Below are positions 1 to 10,300 of a stretch of DNA of 64,000 nucleotides, in pieces. The translations under genes and the position numbers were made by a program. The stretch spans positions 186,001-250,000 of the forward strand of contig CAKSDI010000001.1 of assembly GCA_934445035.1 (NCBI GenBank), in the 5' to 3' direction. Below the pieces are notes generated by a model. It was given only the letters and a program-made list of their open reading frames with translations, was not told the DNA's origin and did not search any database. Each line of letters begins with the position of its first letter. The first letter of the stretch is position 1. Source of the stretch: an uncultured Eubacteriales bacterium. Lineage in GTDB: Bacteria; Bacillota; Clostridia; Oscillospirales; Acutalibacteraceae.

Positions 1-1601
1 ACGCCGTTTCCTAAAGATTTTGACATTTTTCTGCCCTGCGAATCTCTTACAAGACCGTGGATAAGAACAGTATCGAAAGGAACCTGCCCTGTCTGCTCAA
101 TACCCGAGAACATCATTCTCATTACCCAGAAAGGTATTATATCATAGCCTGTAACAAGTGTGTTAGTGGGATAATAATGCTTGAAATCTTCCGTTTCTTC
201 GGGCCAGCCGAGAGTGGAAAAAGGCCAGAGAGCGGATGAAAACCAGGTGTCGAGAGTATCGGGGTCCTGATGAATATGAGTGCTTCCGCAGTGAGCGCAT
301 TTTTTTGCGTCTTCTTTAGATACGGTTATTTCTCCGCACTCGTCGCAGTACCACGCGGGAATTCTGTGACCCCACCAAAGCTGGCGGGAAATGCACCAAT
401 CCCTGATATTTTCAAGCCAGTGGAAATAAACCTTTTCAAACCTCTGCGGAACAAACTTAGTTTCTCCCGATTTAACCGCCTCGATAGCAGGCTTAGCTAA
501 CGGCTCCATTTTAACGAACCACTGCTTTGAAACCCTCGGCTCAACCGTGGTTCCGCAGCGGTAGCAAGTGCCGACATTATGATTATAAGGCTCGATTTTA
601 ACAAGCGCGCCCTCTTTTTTCAGTTCCTCAACTATTTTCTTTCTCGCCTCATAGCGGTCAAGACCCGCAAAGGCGGGATAATCGTCGGTAATTTTTGCGT
701 CGGGCGTTAAAACATTTATAACTTCAAGATTATGCCTTAAGCCGACTTCAAAGTCATTAGGATCGTGGGCAGGCGTGATTTTAACAACGCCCGTTCCGAA
801 ATCCGGCTCAACATAGCTGTCCGCAATTACGGGAATTTCGCGGTGGACTATCGGCAGAATAAGAGTTTTGCCGACAAGATCCTTATATCTTTCGTCATCG
901 GGGTTTACCGCAACCGCAGTATCTCCCAAAAGGGTTTCAGGTCTTGTTGTAGCAAGCTCAAGATATCCGCTGCCGTCTTTAAAAGGATATCTTAAATGCC
1001 AGAAAGATCCTGCCTGATCTTCATATTCAACCTCGGCGTCGGAAATCGAGGTATGGCAATGGGGGCACCAATTTATTATTCTTTCGCCCCTGTAAATAAG
1101 ACCTTTTTCATAAAGCTTTACAAATACTTCTTTGACAGCCTTTGAACAGCCCTCGTCAAGAGTAAAGCGCTCCCTGTCCCAATCGCATGAGGAGCCCATT
1201 TTTTTGAGCTGTTCTATAATTCTTCCGCCGTACTGCTCTTTCCATTTCCAGGCGCGCTCTAAAAAGCCTTCTCTTCCGATATCGTCTTTAGTGATACCTT
1301 CTTTTTTCATCGCTTCGACTATCTTTGCTTCCGTTGCGATAGAGGCGTGGTCGGTTCCCGGAATCCAAAGGGTATCGTATCCCTGCATTCTCTTAAAGCG
1401 GATAAGAATATCCTGCAGGGTATTATCAAGCGCGTGGCCCATATGGAGCTGACCTGTGATATTCGGAGGGGGAATTACTATTGTATAGGTCTTTTTGCCC
1501 TCTTCTCTTTTTGCGTGAAAATAATGTCCGTCAAGCCACATTTTATAAATGCGGTCTTCAACGCTTTTAGGATCATACTGTTTTTCAAGTTCTTTACTCA
1601 T
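1..1601 (-). CDS. valS: Valyl-tRNA synthetase, N-terminal part (cut by window edge)
   Basis: Class I aminoacyl-tRNA synthetase that charges tRNA-Val in the cytoplasm. About 533 residues are in the window; the C-terminal anticodon-binding part lies beyond position 1. The translation shows the HIGH-type motif HMGH near residue 53 (after PPPNITG), two cysteine pairs of zinc-knuckle type (CYRCG; CDECG...CAHCG), the editing-domain region between them, and KMSKS right at the window edge. The ATG at 1601 is preceded by a modest SD (AAAGGAT). It lies 17 bp downstream of the topoisomerase A-subunit stop and is probably co-transcribed with that pair. The family assignment is secure; only the 3' end is missing. 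Confidence 0.97.
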   Translation of the reverse strand, partial: MSKELEKQYDPKSVEDRIYKMWLDGHYFHAKREEGKKTYTIVIPPPNITGQLHMGHALDNTLQDILIRFKRMQGYDTLWIPGTDHASIATEAKIVEAMKKEGITKDDIGREGFLERAWKWKEQYGGRIIEQLKKMGSSCDWDRERFTLDEGCSKAVKEVFVKLYEKGLIYRGERIINWCPHCHTSISDAEVEYEDQAGSFWHLRYPFKDGSGYLELATTRPETLLGDTAVAVNPDDERYKDLVGKTLILPIVHREIPVIADSYVEPDFGTGVVKITPAHDPNDFEVGLRHNLEVINVLTPDAKITDDYPAFAGLDRYEARKKIVEELKKEGALVKIEPYNHNVGTCYRCGTTVEPRVSKQWFVKMEPLAKPAIEAVKSGETKFVPQRFEKVYFHWLENIRDWCISRQLWWGHRIPAWYCDECGEITVSKEDAKKCAHCGSTHIHQDPDTLDTWFSSALWPFSTLGWPEETEDFKHYYPTNTLVTGYDIIPFWVMRMMFSGIEQTGQVPFDTVLIHGLVRDSQGRKMSKSLGNG

Positions 1602-1618
1602 TATCCTTTTACCCCGTT

Positions 1619-3862
1619 TTAAATATCCATTTTTTCCTGACTGCCGGCAGTGCTTTGAATTATACTGCCTGCGGCAGGAAGATTTTTTGTTCTGTAGCGG
1701 TGCTCGTTTTCAACGGCTCCGCTTTCAAATTTTTCGGCAGAAAAAATTCTCTGTCCTTTTTTCTGCGTCATCACGGCAATTCCGCCGTTATCCTTTGTAG
1801 CTTTCGCGGGAATCGACGCGGTGCTTACTATAAGCATTCTGTTATTTGTGGAAACCAAAGCTATATCGCAGTCGTCCTCAAAAAACATCACCGTGTGCAA
1901 TACGAACTTTTTGCAGTAAGCGTTTATTAGCTTCTTGCGGTTTGTTTTTGTAACATATGAAGAAAGCGGAACTTTAGCTACGCGCCCGTTATCGAAAACA
2001 AAGAGGACAAAGCCCTTATAATCCTTTGTATCGATCATATAAACCGCGTTTTCGCCCTCTTCAAACTGAAGCTTTGAAGCGATATAATCGCCTAAAATGC
2101 TTGCTTTTGAGTCGCCGAAATCCGCCACTCTGCTTTTATATACCTGCGCCTTATCCGTGAAAAAAAGGAGATCCTTATCGCAGGAGGATTCTATCACCTG
2201 CGTTATCTCGTCGCCCTCTTTAAGCTTCTGCTCGCCGCTCATTCGAAGCGACTGCGGAGTTATGCGCTTAAAGTAACCGTCTTTAGTGAAAAAGAGGGTG
2301 ACAGGGGAAGTATCGAGAGGCTCGTCTGTCACTTCGGCAAGTTCGTTTTCCTCGGCGCTGATTATTTTTGTGCGCCTTTCTTTGGCATATTTTTCAATAA
2401 CCGCTTTTAATTCAGAAACGATTATTTTTTTGATTTTTGCTCTCGAATTCAGAGTTTCCTCGCAATCGCTTATTTCGGCTTCAAGCTTTTCTATATCATC
2501 GAGCCGTTTTAGAATATACTCGCGGTTTAAATGCCTCAATTTTATCTCAGCCACATATTCCGCCTGAGTTTCATCGATTCCGAAGCCTATCATAAGATTA
2601 GGCACGACTTCTTTTTCAATGCGGGTTTCTCTTACAATCTTAACTGCCTTATCGATATCAAGCAGTATTTTCTCCATACCCTTTAAAAGGTGAAGACTGT
2701 TTTTAGCCTTTGAAAGCTTAAAATAAACTCTTCTTCTGATGCACTCTTCTCTGAAAGCCACCCATTCCGAAATTATTTCTTTTACACCCATAACTCTGGG
2801 AGATGCGGCAATAAGAATATTAAAGTTGCAGGAAAAACTGTCCTGCAAAGGGGTGAGCCTGAAGAGCTTTTTCATAAGCTTATCGGGATCGGTGCCCCTT
2901 TTAAGGTCTATCGTTATTTTAAGGCCGGAAAGATCGGTTTCATCCCGAACATCGCTTATCTCCGTTATCTTCTTAGCCTTTACAAGCTCTGTTATTTTTT
3001 CTATGATCGCCTCTGTTGTTGTGGTGGGAGGGATCTCGCTTATATCGATACAGTTTTGCGATTTATCATAGGAATAAACGCCTCTTACCTTAAAGCTTCC
3101 TCTGCCTGTTTCATAAATTTTTTCCATTTCGGCGCGGTTATATAAAAGCTCGCCGCCTATGGGAAAATCGGGTGCTAAAAGGGTATCTGCAACATTTATA
3201 TCCTCATCTTTAATATAAGCTATCGTGGTTTCGCAGACCTCTTTTAAATTAAACGGACAGATCTGGCTCGCCATTCCTGCGGCTATACCCATATTTGAGT
3301 TTACAAGTATAGTCGGGAAAGTAACCGGGAACAGCACGGGCTCTTTCATAGTCGCGTCGTAGTTATCCACAAAATCGACCGTGTCTTTATCGATATCCGT
3401 AAAAAGCTCTGCGGATATAGGAGCGAGCTTTGCCTCTGTGTACCTTGCGGCGGCGCACTGCATATCGCGTGAATACGCCTTACCGAAAGATCCCTTTGAT
3501 TCTACGAACGGGTGCAAAAGCGCGCCGTTGCCCTCGGAAAGCCTTACCATTGTTTCATATATCGCGGAATCTCCGTGAGGGTTTAACTGCATAGTTCTTC
3601 CCACGATATTGGCGGACTTGATAGTCGGTCCGTTTAAAAGCCCCATATTATACATAGTATAAAGAAGCTTTCTGTGCGAGGGCTTAAATCCGTCGATTTC
3701 CGGTATTGCCCGGGAAATAATTATGCTCATAGCATAGGGCATAAAGTTTTGCTTAAGCGTTTCGGTAACCGGCTGATCGAGAACGGTTCCTGCGCCGGCT
3801 ATATACGCGTTATCCGTGCGGACTTTAGGCGCTTTTATTTCTTTACTCTTTCTCGGAGCCAT
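1619..3862 (-). CDS. parC: Type II DNA topoisomerase subunit A (topoisomerase IV / ParC-like)
   Basis: Breakage-reunion subunit of a type IIA topoisomerase that relaxes or decatenates DNA together with the adjacent ATPase subunit. It has 747 residues, shorter than typical GyrA (~820). The winged-helix region holds the quinolone-determining stretch HGDSAIYET (residues 96-104). Ser99 and Glu103 resemble susceptible ParC proteins. The catalytic tyrosine is Tyr141 in AAARYTEAK. I see no GyrA-box of the QRRGGKG type in the C-terminal domain; the nearest text is TQKKGQRIF. This favours a topoisomerase IV-like role over gyrase. The ATG has a strong SD (AAGGAGG) and starts 25 bp after the B subunit, so the two form an operon leading into valS. 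A Clostridia-specific third paralogue is possible. Confidence 0.9.
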   Translation of the reverse strand: MAPRKSKEIKAPKVRTDNAYIAGAGTVLDQPVTETLKQNFMPYAMSIIISRAIPEIDGFKPSHRKLLYTMYNMGLLNGPTIKSANIVGRTMQLNPHGDSAIYETMVRLSEGNGALLHPFVESKGSFGKAYSRDMQCAAARYTEAKLAPISAELFTDIDKDTVDFVDNYDATMKEPVLFPVTFPTILVNSNMGIAAGMASQICPFNLKEVCETTIAYIKDEDINVADTLLAPDFPIGGELLYNRAEMEKIYETGRGSFKVRGVYSYDKSQNCIDISEIPPTTTTEAIIEKITELVKAKKITEISDVRDETDLSGLKITIDLKRGTDPDKLMKKLFRLTPLQDSFSCNFNILIAASPRVMGVKEIISEWVAFREECIRRRVYFKLSKAKNSLHLLKGMEKILLDIDKAVKIVRETRIEKEVVPNLMIGFGIDETQAEYVAEIKLRHLNREYILKRLDDIEKLEAEISDCEETLNSRAKIKKIIVSELKAVIEKYAKERRTKIISAEENELAEVTDEPLDTSPVTLFFTKDGYFKRITPQSLRMSGEQKLKEGDEITQVIESSCDKDLLFFTDKAQVYKSRVADFGDSKASILGDYIASKLQFEEGENAVYMIDTKDYKGFVLFVFDNGRVAKVPLSSYVTKTNRKKLINAYCKKFVLHTVMFFEDDCDIALVSTNNRMLIVSTASIPAKATKDNGGIAVMTQKKGQRIFSAEKFESGAVENEHRYRTKNLPAAGSIIQSTAGSQEKMDI

Positions 3863-3887
3863 TTTGCTCCTCCTTATTTTTGAATTA

Positions 3888-5870
3888 TCAGCTTAAATCG
3901 GTGCTGTCAATATAAAGGTGACCGTTTTCCGATATATAATCTTTTCTTCCCTGCAAATTATCGCCGAGCAGAAGATCAAACATTGAAGATGTCATCTCCG
4001 CTTCCTCGGGAAGAATTTTTATAAGCCTGCGCGTGAGAGGATTCATGGTGGTGAGGTTCATCATATCCGGCTGGTTTTCGCCGAGTCCTTTCGAGCGCTG
4101 AAGAGAATATTTCTCATCGCCTATCATTTTAAGAATATCGGTCTTTTCGCTTTCATCATAAGCGAAATATGTTTTTTTCTTCGTGTTTATTTCATAGAGC
4201 GGAGTTTCGGCAATAAATACCTTACCCTCTGTTATAAGGGTAGGAACAAGCCTGTAGATCATAGTGATAATAAGTGATCTGATATGAAATCCGTCAACAT
4301 CCGCGTCGGTACAGATAATTATTTTATTCCAGCGCAGATTATCAAGATCGAAATTGGAAAGGCCTTTATTAGACTTTGATTTCACTTCCACTCCGCAGCC
4401 TAAAACCTTTAAAAGATCGGTTATTATTTCGCTTTTGAATATTTTATCATATTCCGCCTTTAAGCAGTTAAGAATTTTTCCTCTTACGGGCATAATTGCC
4501 TGAAAAGCCGCGTCACGCGCGAGCTTACAGGAGCCGAGAGCCGAGTCGCCCTCAACGATATAAAGCTCTCTTTCGCTTACATCTTTACTTCTGCAGTCGA
4601 CGAATTTCTGCACTCTGTCCATCATAGAGTTTCCGCCCGAAAGGGTCTTTTTGATATTTATGCGCTCTTTTTCGCTGCGCTCTCTGCTTCTCTTATTGAT
4701 CAAAACCTGATCGGCTATCTTATCCGCTTCCGCTTTATTTTCAATAAAATAAACTTCAAGCTGATGGCGCAGAAAATCCGTCATAGCCTCGGCGATAAAT
4801 TTATTCGTTACCGCCTTTTTGGTCTGATTTTCATAAGAGGTTATAGTGGAGAAGGAGGAAGTAACTAAAACCAGACATTCTTCCACATCGGCAAAAGTGA
4901 TCTTGCTTTCGCCGGATTTATATTTATTCGTCTGTTTGATATAATTGTCTATCTGATAGACAAATGCGTTCCTTACCGCCTTATCGGGCGCGCCGCCGTA
5001 CTCAAGAAAGCTTGAATTGTGATAATATTCCTTAAGCGTTCTTGTATTGGAAAAGCACATCGCGACATTTATCTTAACTTTATATTCCGGCTTGTCCGCA
5101 CGATCTCTTCCCTTGCGCTCGGTATTGAAAAATCTAACCGATGTTAAAGCCTCGTCGCCCACATATTCGGAAACATAATCGCTTATGCCGTTTTCATACT
5201 TAAATTCGGTATTTATAAATTTAGAACCCTGTTGCTGACGGAAGATAAATAGCAGACCGTTATTTACAATAGCCTGTCTTTTTAAAATATCCGTGAAATA
5301 TTCGGGTGGGATATTTATATCCGTAAAAACATCGATATCGGGCTTCCACCGAGTTTTCGTTCCGGTATCCTTTCCCGAATAAGGTTCTTTTTTAAGTCCG
5401 CCTATATTATAGCCGTGTTCAAAGTGGAGATTGTATTTAAAACCGTCGCGCTTTATCTCAACATCCATATATTCCGCGGTATACTGAGTAGAGCAAAGAC
5501 CGAGTCCGTTTAATCCGACGGAATATTCATAGTTTGTACCGTCGTTTGTATTATATTTTCCTCCGGCGTACATCTCGCAGTATAAAAGCTCCCAGTTATA
5601 GCACTGCTGCTTATTGTTAAAATCGACCGGCGCTCCTCTTCCGTGATCCTCGACCTCTATCGAGCCGTCGGAAAAATAAGTTACGGTGATCTTATTGCCG
5701 AAGCCTTCTCTTGCCTCGTCGATAGAATTAGAGATTATTTCAAAAACGGAATGCTCGCAGCCGTCAATACCGTCGGACCCGAAAATTACCGCCGGGCGCT
5801 TTCTTACCCTATCCGGTCCCTCAAGCTTTTCTATACTGTCATTTCCGTACTCAGCAACAGTTTTTGCCAC
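3888..5870 (-). CDS. parE: Type II DNA topoisomerase subunit B (topoisomerase IV / ParE-like)
   Basis: ATPase and metal-binding subunit of the type IIA topoisomerase. The N-terminal GHKL ATPase shows the Bergerat N-box (EIISNSIDE), DHGRGAP, the glycine-rich lid GLNGLGLCS and a QTK loop (ENQTKKAVTN). A TOPRIM domain follows, with EGDSA and the metal-binding TDADVDG, then SKGLGE near the C terminus. I use a GTG start at 5870, giving 660 residues. It has an SD (GAAAGG, 9 nt upstream), and a promoter (-10 at 5911-5916, -35 at 5934-5939) begins transcription only ~35 nt before it. The upstream ATG at 5939 overlaps the -35 box, so it cannot be on this transcript. Cotranscribed with the A subunit. 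Confidence 0.92.
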   Translation of the reverse strand: MAKTVAEYGNDSIEKLEGPDRVRKRPAVIFGSDGIDGCEHSVFEIISNSIDEAREGFGNKITVTYFSDGSIEVEDHGRGAPVDFNNKQQCYNWELLYCEMYAGGKYNTNDGTNYEYSVGLNGLGLCSTQYTAEYMDVEIKRDGFKYNLHFEHGYNIGGLKKEPYSGKDTGTKTRWKPDIDVFTDINIPPEYFTDILKRQAIVNNGLLFIFRQQQGSKFINTEFKYENGISDYVSEYVGDEALTSVRFFNTERKGRDRADKPEYKVKINVAMCFSNTRTLKEYYHNSSFLEYGGAPDKAVRNAFVYQIDNYIKQTNKYKSGESKITFADVEECLVLVTSSFSTITSYENQTKKAVTNKFIAEAMTDFLRHQLEVYFIENKAEADKIADQVLINKRSRERSEKERINIKKTLSGGNSMMDRVQKFVDCRSKDVSERELYIVEGDSALGSCKLARDAAFQAIMPVRGKILNCLKAEYDKIFKSEIITDLLKVLGCGVEVKSKSNKGLSNFDLDNLRWNKIIICTDADVDGFHIRSLIITMIYRLVPTLITEGKVFIAETPLYEINTKKKTYFAYDESEKTDILKMIGDEKYSLQRSKGLGENQPDMMNLTTMNPLTRRLIKILPEEAEMTSSMFDLLLGDNLQGRKDYISENGHLYIDSTDLS

Positions 5871-5910
5871 AAGCACCAACCTTTCGGATTTACATTTTAT
5901 GTCATTATAT

Positions 5911-5939
5911 ATTATATAATTTACATTATTAATAGTCAA
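5911..5939 (-). promoter_or_regulatory. Sigma-A promoter of parE-parC
   Basis: On the minus strand TTGACT and TATAAT are separated by exactly 17 bp. Predicted transcription start is about 5904, ~35 nt before the GTG start of parE. It decides against the longer ATG start of that gene. Confidence 0.75.
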
Positions 5940-5942
5940 GTC

Positions 5943-5982
5943 AAAAAAACGCCGCCCGAAAGCCTTAAAACTTTCGGGCGGC
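5943..5982 (-). terminator. Rho-independent terminator of the M23 peptidase gene
   Basis: Perfect 12-bp inverted repeat (GCCGCCCGAAAG arms at 5951-5962 and 5971-5982, 8-nt loop). On the minus strand it is followed by seven T. It lies just after the stop of the M23 gene and upstream of the parE promoter, so it separates the two units. Confidence 0.9.
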
Positions 5983-5997
5983 TGAAAAATTCAAAAA

Positions 5998-7215
5998 TTA
6001 TTTAACTCCGATATACGGTGCGGGATTTACCCTGGTACCGTTGCAGTTAACTTCGAAATGCAGGTGATTTCCCGTGGAATATCCCGTGCTTCCTACAAGC
6101 GCGATAACCTCTCCGGCATTTACCGTTTCTCCCGCTCTTACGCAAAGAGAGGATGCGTGCGCATAGGTCGTGATAAGTCCGTTTCCGTGGTCGATCCTTA
6201 CGCAGTTGCCGTAAGATCCGTCATACCCCGAAAAAACAACCTTACCCGAAGCCACAGCGAATATCTGCGTGCCTCTAGGAGCCCTTAAATCAAGGCCTTT
6301 ATGTCCGCCGTTACCGTAATAACAGCTGACCTGCCATACACCATTGGGCAGAGGGAATATAAATCCCGAGCTTTTGGCTATTCTTATCTGAGCGGCAGTT
6401 GCCGCGGTTTTAGCAGTTCCTACTACAACGACCTGGTCTACAGGTGTGCTTAAAACTTCATCGGAAAGGGTAGTTTTCTCCTGCACCTCGCCGTTTAAAT
6501 AAACGACTTCGTCGGTCACGCGTCTTACACCCTTTTTACCCTCTACCTGAATCTCTTTATAATCGACGGTCTGACTTGAAGTTTTCTTGGTTACGACCTT
6601 AAAATTGGTTTCGATATCTGTAACAACAGTAGCCACAGCTTTAACATTCAAATTCGAAAGCTCGCTTACCGCCTCGTCAGACTCCTTTATTTCGCTTGAC
6701 AGACAATATCCGTCGCTTATCTCAACTTCTTCAACAAAGCTGCACTGTGCGCCCTCGGGTGCTTTCTGCTTATATATATCATTGATAGCGGACTCAAGCT
6801 CGTCCTTTTTTACAAAACCGATCTCCTTACCGTTAATCTTTACATCGCTTGCAAGCACGATATCGTCTGTTTTTTCAATTATAGCGTCCGCCACATTCTG
6901 ATCGGTGGATATTTCATTATTAAGAGCTATTACAGCGGAGTATTCCGGAGCGCTGACTGTGGATTCAACATCGCTGCCGGTGACTTTTTCTTTTACGATA
7001 CTTACAGCCGCTTTAAACTGATCTTTACTTTTAACGGTTGCGATATATTCGCCCTGATAGCTTACTTTATAAGCAAATCTTGCGCCAACGGCCGCGATGC
7101 TCGCAAATATTGCAACAGCGGAAAATCCGGCGAAAATAAGCACTCTTACCGCCCTGCTCAATTTCTTAGCTTTTTTTCTGAAGGGCTCGGTTATTTCTCC
7201 TGCCCACGAAAGCAT
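5998..7215 (-). CDS. Membrane-anchored M23 peptidase with G5 domain
   Basis: Predicted peptidoglycan endopeptidase acting outside the membrane. The 405-residue protein has a basic cytoplasmic N terminus and one hydrophobic segment (about residues 24-46). A long extracellular region follows, then a G5-type domain (about 205-275, including VEGKKGVRRVTDEVVYLNGE) and a C-terminal LytM/M23 domain (about 290-405). Zinc ligands are visible: GHKGLDL, YAHAS and HLHFEV. G5-M23 fusions in Firmicutes are cell-wall hydrolases or, in spore formers, engulfment or cortex-related enzymes; which applies here is not shown. It is monocistronic, with its own terminator and a promoter carrying a WalR-type box (separate entry), which fits cell-wall homeostasis control. 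Confidence 0.88.
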   Translation of the reverse strand: MLSWAGEITEPFRKKAKKLSRAVRVLIFAGFSAVAIFASIAAVGARFAYKVSYQGEYIATVKSKDQFKAAVSIVKEKVTGSDVESTVSAPEYSAVIALNNEISTDQNVADAIIEKTDDIVLASDVKINGKEIGFVKKDELESAINDIYKQKAPEGAQCSFVEEVEISDGYCLSSEIKESDEAVSELSNLNVKAVATVVTDIETNFKVVTKKTSSQTVDYKEIQVEGKKGVRRVTDEVVYLNGEVQEKTTLSDEVLSTPVDQVVVVGTAKTAATAAQIRIAKSSGFIFPLPNGVWQVSCYYGNGGHKGLDLRAPRGTQIFAVASGKVVFSGYDGSYGNCVRIDHGNGLITTYAHASSLCVRAGETVNAGEVIALVGSTGYSTGNHLHFEVNCNGTRVNPAPYIGVK

Positions 7216-7251
7216 ATCGTGAAAGATAAAGCATTACTCCTTTCTTTAAAA

Positions 7252-7311
7252 GTTACAAGTTTGTAACAACTTACTTATTATATTATACCTAAAAGTTACA
7301 AAATTGCAACC
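7252..7311 (-). promoter_or_regulatory. Promoter of the M23 peptidase with WalR-type direct repeat
   Basis: On the minus strand a -35 TTGCAA (7304-7309) and -10 TATAAT (7282-7287) are 16 bp apart. Downstream, at about +7 to +23 (7252-7268), TGTTAC-N5-TGTAAC matches the WalR (YycF) consensus TGTWAH-N5-TGTWAH exactly. A second, imperfect box (GGTTGC-N5-TGTAAC, 7295-7311) overlaps the -35. Known WalR boxes downstream of a promoter repress and those upstream activate; which applies here is inference. No walRK genes are in the window. Confidence 0.6.
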
Positions 7312-7338
7312 TTTTTTTACAAAAAAATTTTAAAAAGC

Positions 7339-7386
7339 AAAAAAATAACTGCGCAAACCCGCTGATTAAACGGATCTGCGCAATTT
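7339..7386 (-). terminator. Terminator of the pyrH-polC operon
   Basis: 12-bp stem (TGCGCA-type arms, 7350-7361 and 7371-7382, with G-U pairs) followed on the minus strand by a T-run at 7345-7339. It starts 5 bp after the polC stop. Confidence 0.85.
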
Positions 7387-7387
7387 T

Positions 7388-10300
7388 TTAAAACATTGAA
7401 ATTTGATTTGTTTCGGGTATGCTTCCGAGCGCTCCGAGCTCGCCGAGCTTTGCTATCACGGTTTTTGAAACGCCGGATTCTATAATAAGGTCTTCTCTTG
7501 AAACAAAATCGCCCTTTTTTGCCGCTTCATATATTGAATACGCCGCTTTTTCGCCTACGCCTGACAGCGCGCCGAAAGGAAGACGCATTTTTCCGTTTTC
7601 CGGAATAAACTTAACGGCATGGGATCTATCGATATCTATAGGAAGTATTTCAATTCCTCTTGAAAGCATTTCATTGAAAATAAGCATATTTTCATAGACA
7701 TCGAGTTCCTTTTTAGAAGCCTCTTTTCCCTTAGCCTTGATATCTCTTAAATATCTTCTTACGGATTCTTTACCGCCCATAAGCACTTCGACATCGACAT
7801 CTTCGGGTCTTGCGGTGAAGTAAGCGCAGTAAAATTCAAGCGGCTTATGCACCTTATACCATGCGACTCTGAGTGCTGAAATAACATATGCCGCCGCGTG
7901 GGCTTTAGGGAACATATACTTTATCTTATAGCAGCTCTTGATATACCATTCGGGAACTCCGACCGCCCGCATATCGTCTTCCATTGCGGACCAATCCTCT
8001 TTTGATACCTTGCCTTTAGCGACAAGACCTTTACGCACGGTTTCGGTAATCTTAAAGGCTCTTCCCTCTTCCATACCCTGATGAATAAGGTATACCATTA
8101 TATTATCACGCGTTCCGATAACCTCGGAAATGGTGCAGGTGCCGTTATCAATAAGATCCTTTGCGTTGCCGAGATAAACGTCTGTACCGTGGGAAAGTCC
8201 CGATATCTGCAAAAGATCGGCAAAGTTTTTCGGCTTACAGTCCATAAGCATTTCTCTTACGAATTTTGTGCCGAATTCGGGTAAACAGAATGTTCCGTTT
8301 TGCGAATCAATATCCTCAGGCTCTACCCCGAGAGCCTTTGTGGAAGTAAACAGGCTGTAAACCGCAGGATCGCTCATCGAAATATCGCTTACAGGTATCC
8401 CTGTATATTCCTCAAGATATTTATATGTAGTAGGAATAACATGGCCGAGCTCATCGAGCTTTAAAATGGTATCGTGTATTGAATGGAAATCAAAGTGAGT
8501 GGTGATGATATCGCTTTTAACATCGTCTGCCGGGTGCTGAACGGGGCAGAAATCATAAATTTCCATTCCGTCAGGCACGATTATCATTCCTGCAGGGTGC
8601 TGACCGGTGGTGGTTTTCACCTTGGCTCCCTCGACCTTTTTGGCAAGCCTGTCAAGCTCGGCAGGACTTAATATCTTTCCTGTTTTCTCGCAGTAAGCTT
8701 TGGCAAAACCGTAAGCCGTTTTTTCGGCTATAGTGGAGATAGTACCCGCTTTAAAAACGTTTTCCTTACCGAAAAGGCTTTTAGTGTACTCCTGAACATC
8801 GTTTTGCACTTCATCGGAGAAGTTAAGATCGATATCAGGCACTTTATCGCCCTTAAAGCCCAAAAATGTTTCGAAAGGAATATCGTGGCCGTTGCGGTTT
8901 AATTTTTCTCCGCAAACAGGACAGTTTTCCTCGGGAAGGTCAAAACCCGAGCCCACAGAGCCGTCGGTGAAGAATTTGCTGTATTTGCACTTCGGGCACA
9001 CATAATGCGGAGCAAGAGGATTAACCTCCGATATCCCCGCCATTGTTGCGACAAAAGACGATCCTACCGATCCTCGCGAGCCTACTAAATATCCTTTTTT
9101 CTCGCTGTAGGCAACAAGCTTCTGCGCAGAAATATACATTATGGAAAATCCGTTTTTAATAATCGAATCAAGCTCTTTTTTAAGCCTTTTTTCAACTATT
9201 TCGGGAAGCTCGTCGCCGTAAATCTTATGCGCGTTTTCCCAGCAGATATCTTCAAGCAGCTGATCCGAGCCCTCTATCACAGGCGGATAGTTGCCCTCGG
9301 GCACCGGGATAACATCGTCAGATATCATATCGGCGATCTTATTCGGATTATCGATAACAAATTCCTTTGCCCGCTCGCCGAAATAATCAAAATCCGAAAG
9401 CATTTCAGAGGTGGTTTTAAAATAGAGGGGCGCCTGGTTTTCGATATCGTCAAACCCCTGACCTGCCATAACTATCTGGCGGATAATGCCGTCTTCCTTA
9501 GTTAAAAAATGCACATCGCCCGTTGCTACTACGGGTTTATTAAGCGCGTCTGCGATTTCTACAACCTTGCGGTTAAAGTCCTTTATTACCTCTAAGCTTT
9601 TAACTTTTTTAAATCTGTTTACCTTTATAATTTGACCTGTCTTTTCGCTTACCTTATCCGGCAGCGACGATTCTCTTACCATAAATTCATTGTTGCCTAA
9701 AGGCTGAATTTCAAGATAATCGTAATAAGAAGCTATTCTTTTAAGCTCCTCGTCGTCGGCGCCGTCAACAATAGCTTTATAAAGCTCGCCCTGCTCGCAG
9801 GCTGTGCCGACAATCAGTCCTTCGCGGTAAACATCTAACACGCTTTTAAGGGTTATCGGTCTGCCGTGAAAGTTTTCAAGGTGTGCGTTTGAAACTATTT
9901 TATAAAGATTTTTAAGTCCCGTTAAATTCTTGACTAAAATTATCTGGTGGTTTCGAAGTTTTGCTATCTGCTTAGTTGTGAGCCCGTCAAGCTTATTTTT
10001 ATAATCGTCGATAAAATAGCTCTCAACGCCGTAAATAACCTTGAAATTTCCGCCGTTTTTCCTGATTGCGCTTACTGCCGCCGCGGCGGCAGGATAACTC
10101 TGCACAACTCCGTGGTCGGTAATGGCGATAGCGGTGTGGCCCCATTTATACGCGCAGTTTATTATATCTCCCGCGCTCGATACCGCGTCTTTAGCGGACA
10201 TATTGGTATGGCAGTGAAGCTCTACGCGCTTTTTGCCATCGTAATCGTCGGTTTCCTCATATTTTTGCAAAAGCGCTATTGATTTCGGCTCTACAACAAA

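Noticed and set aside
270..1622. Plus-strand ORFs opposite valS
   Set aside because: Codon patterns mirror the minus-strand ValS frame, with no SD and no recognisable domains.
5871..5939. Longer parE starting at ATG 5939
   Set aside because: This ATG overlaps the -35 box of the promoter that drives the gene, so the codons up to 5871 are not on the transcript as coding sequence.
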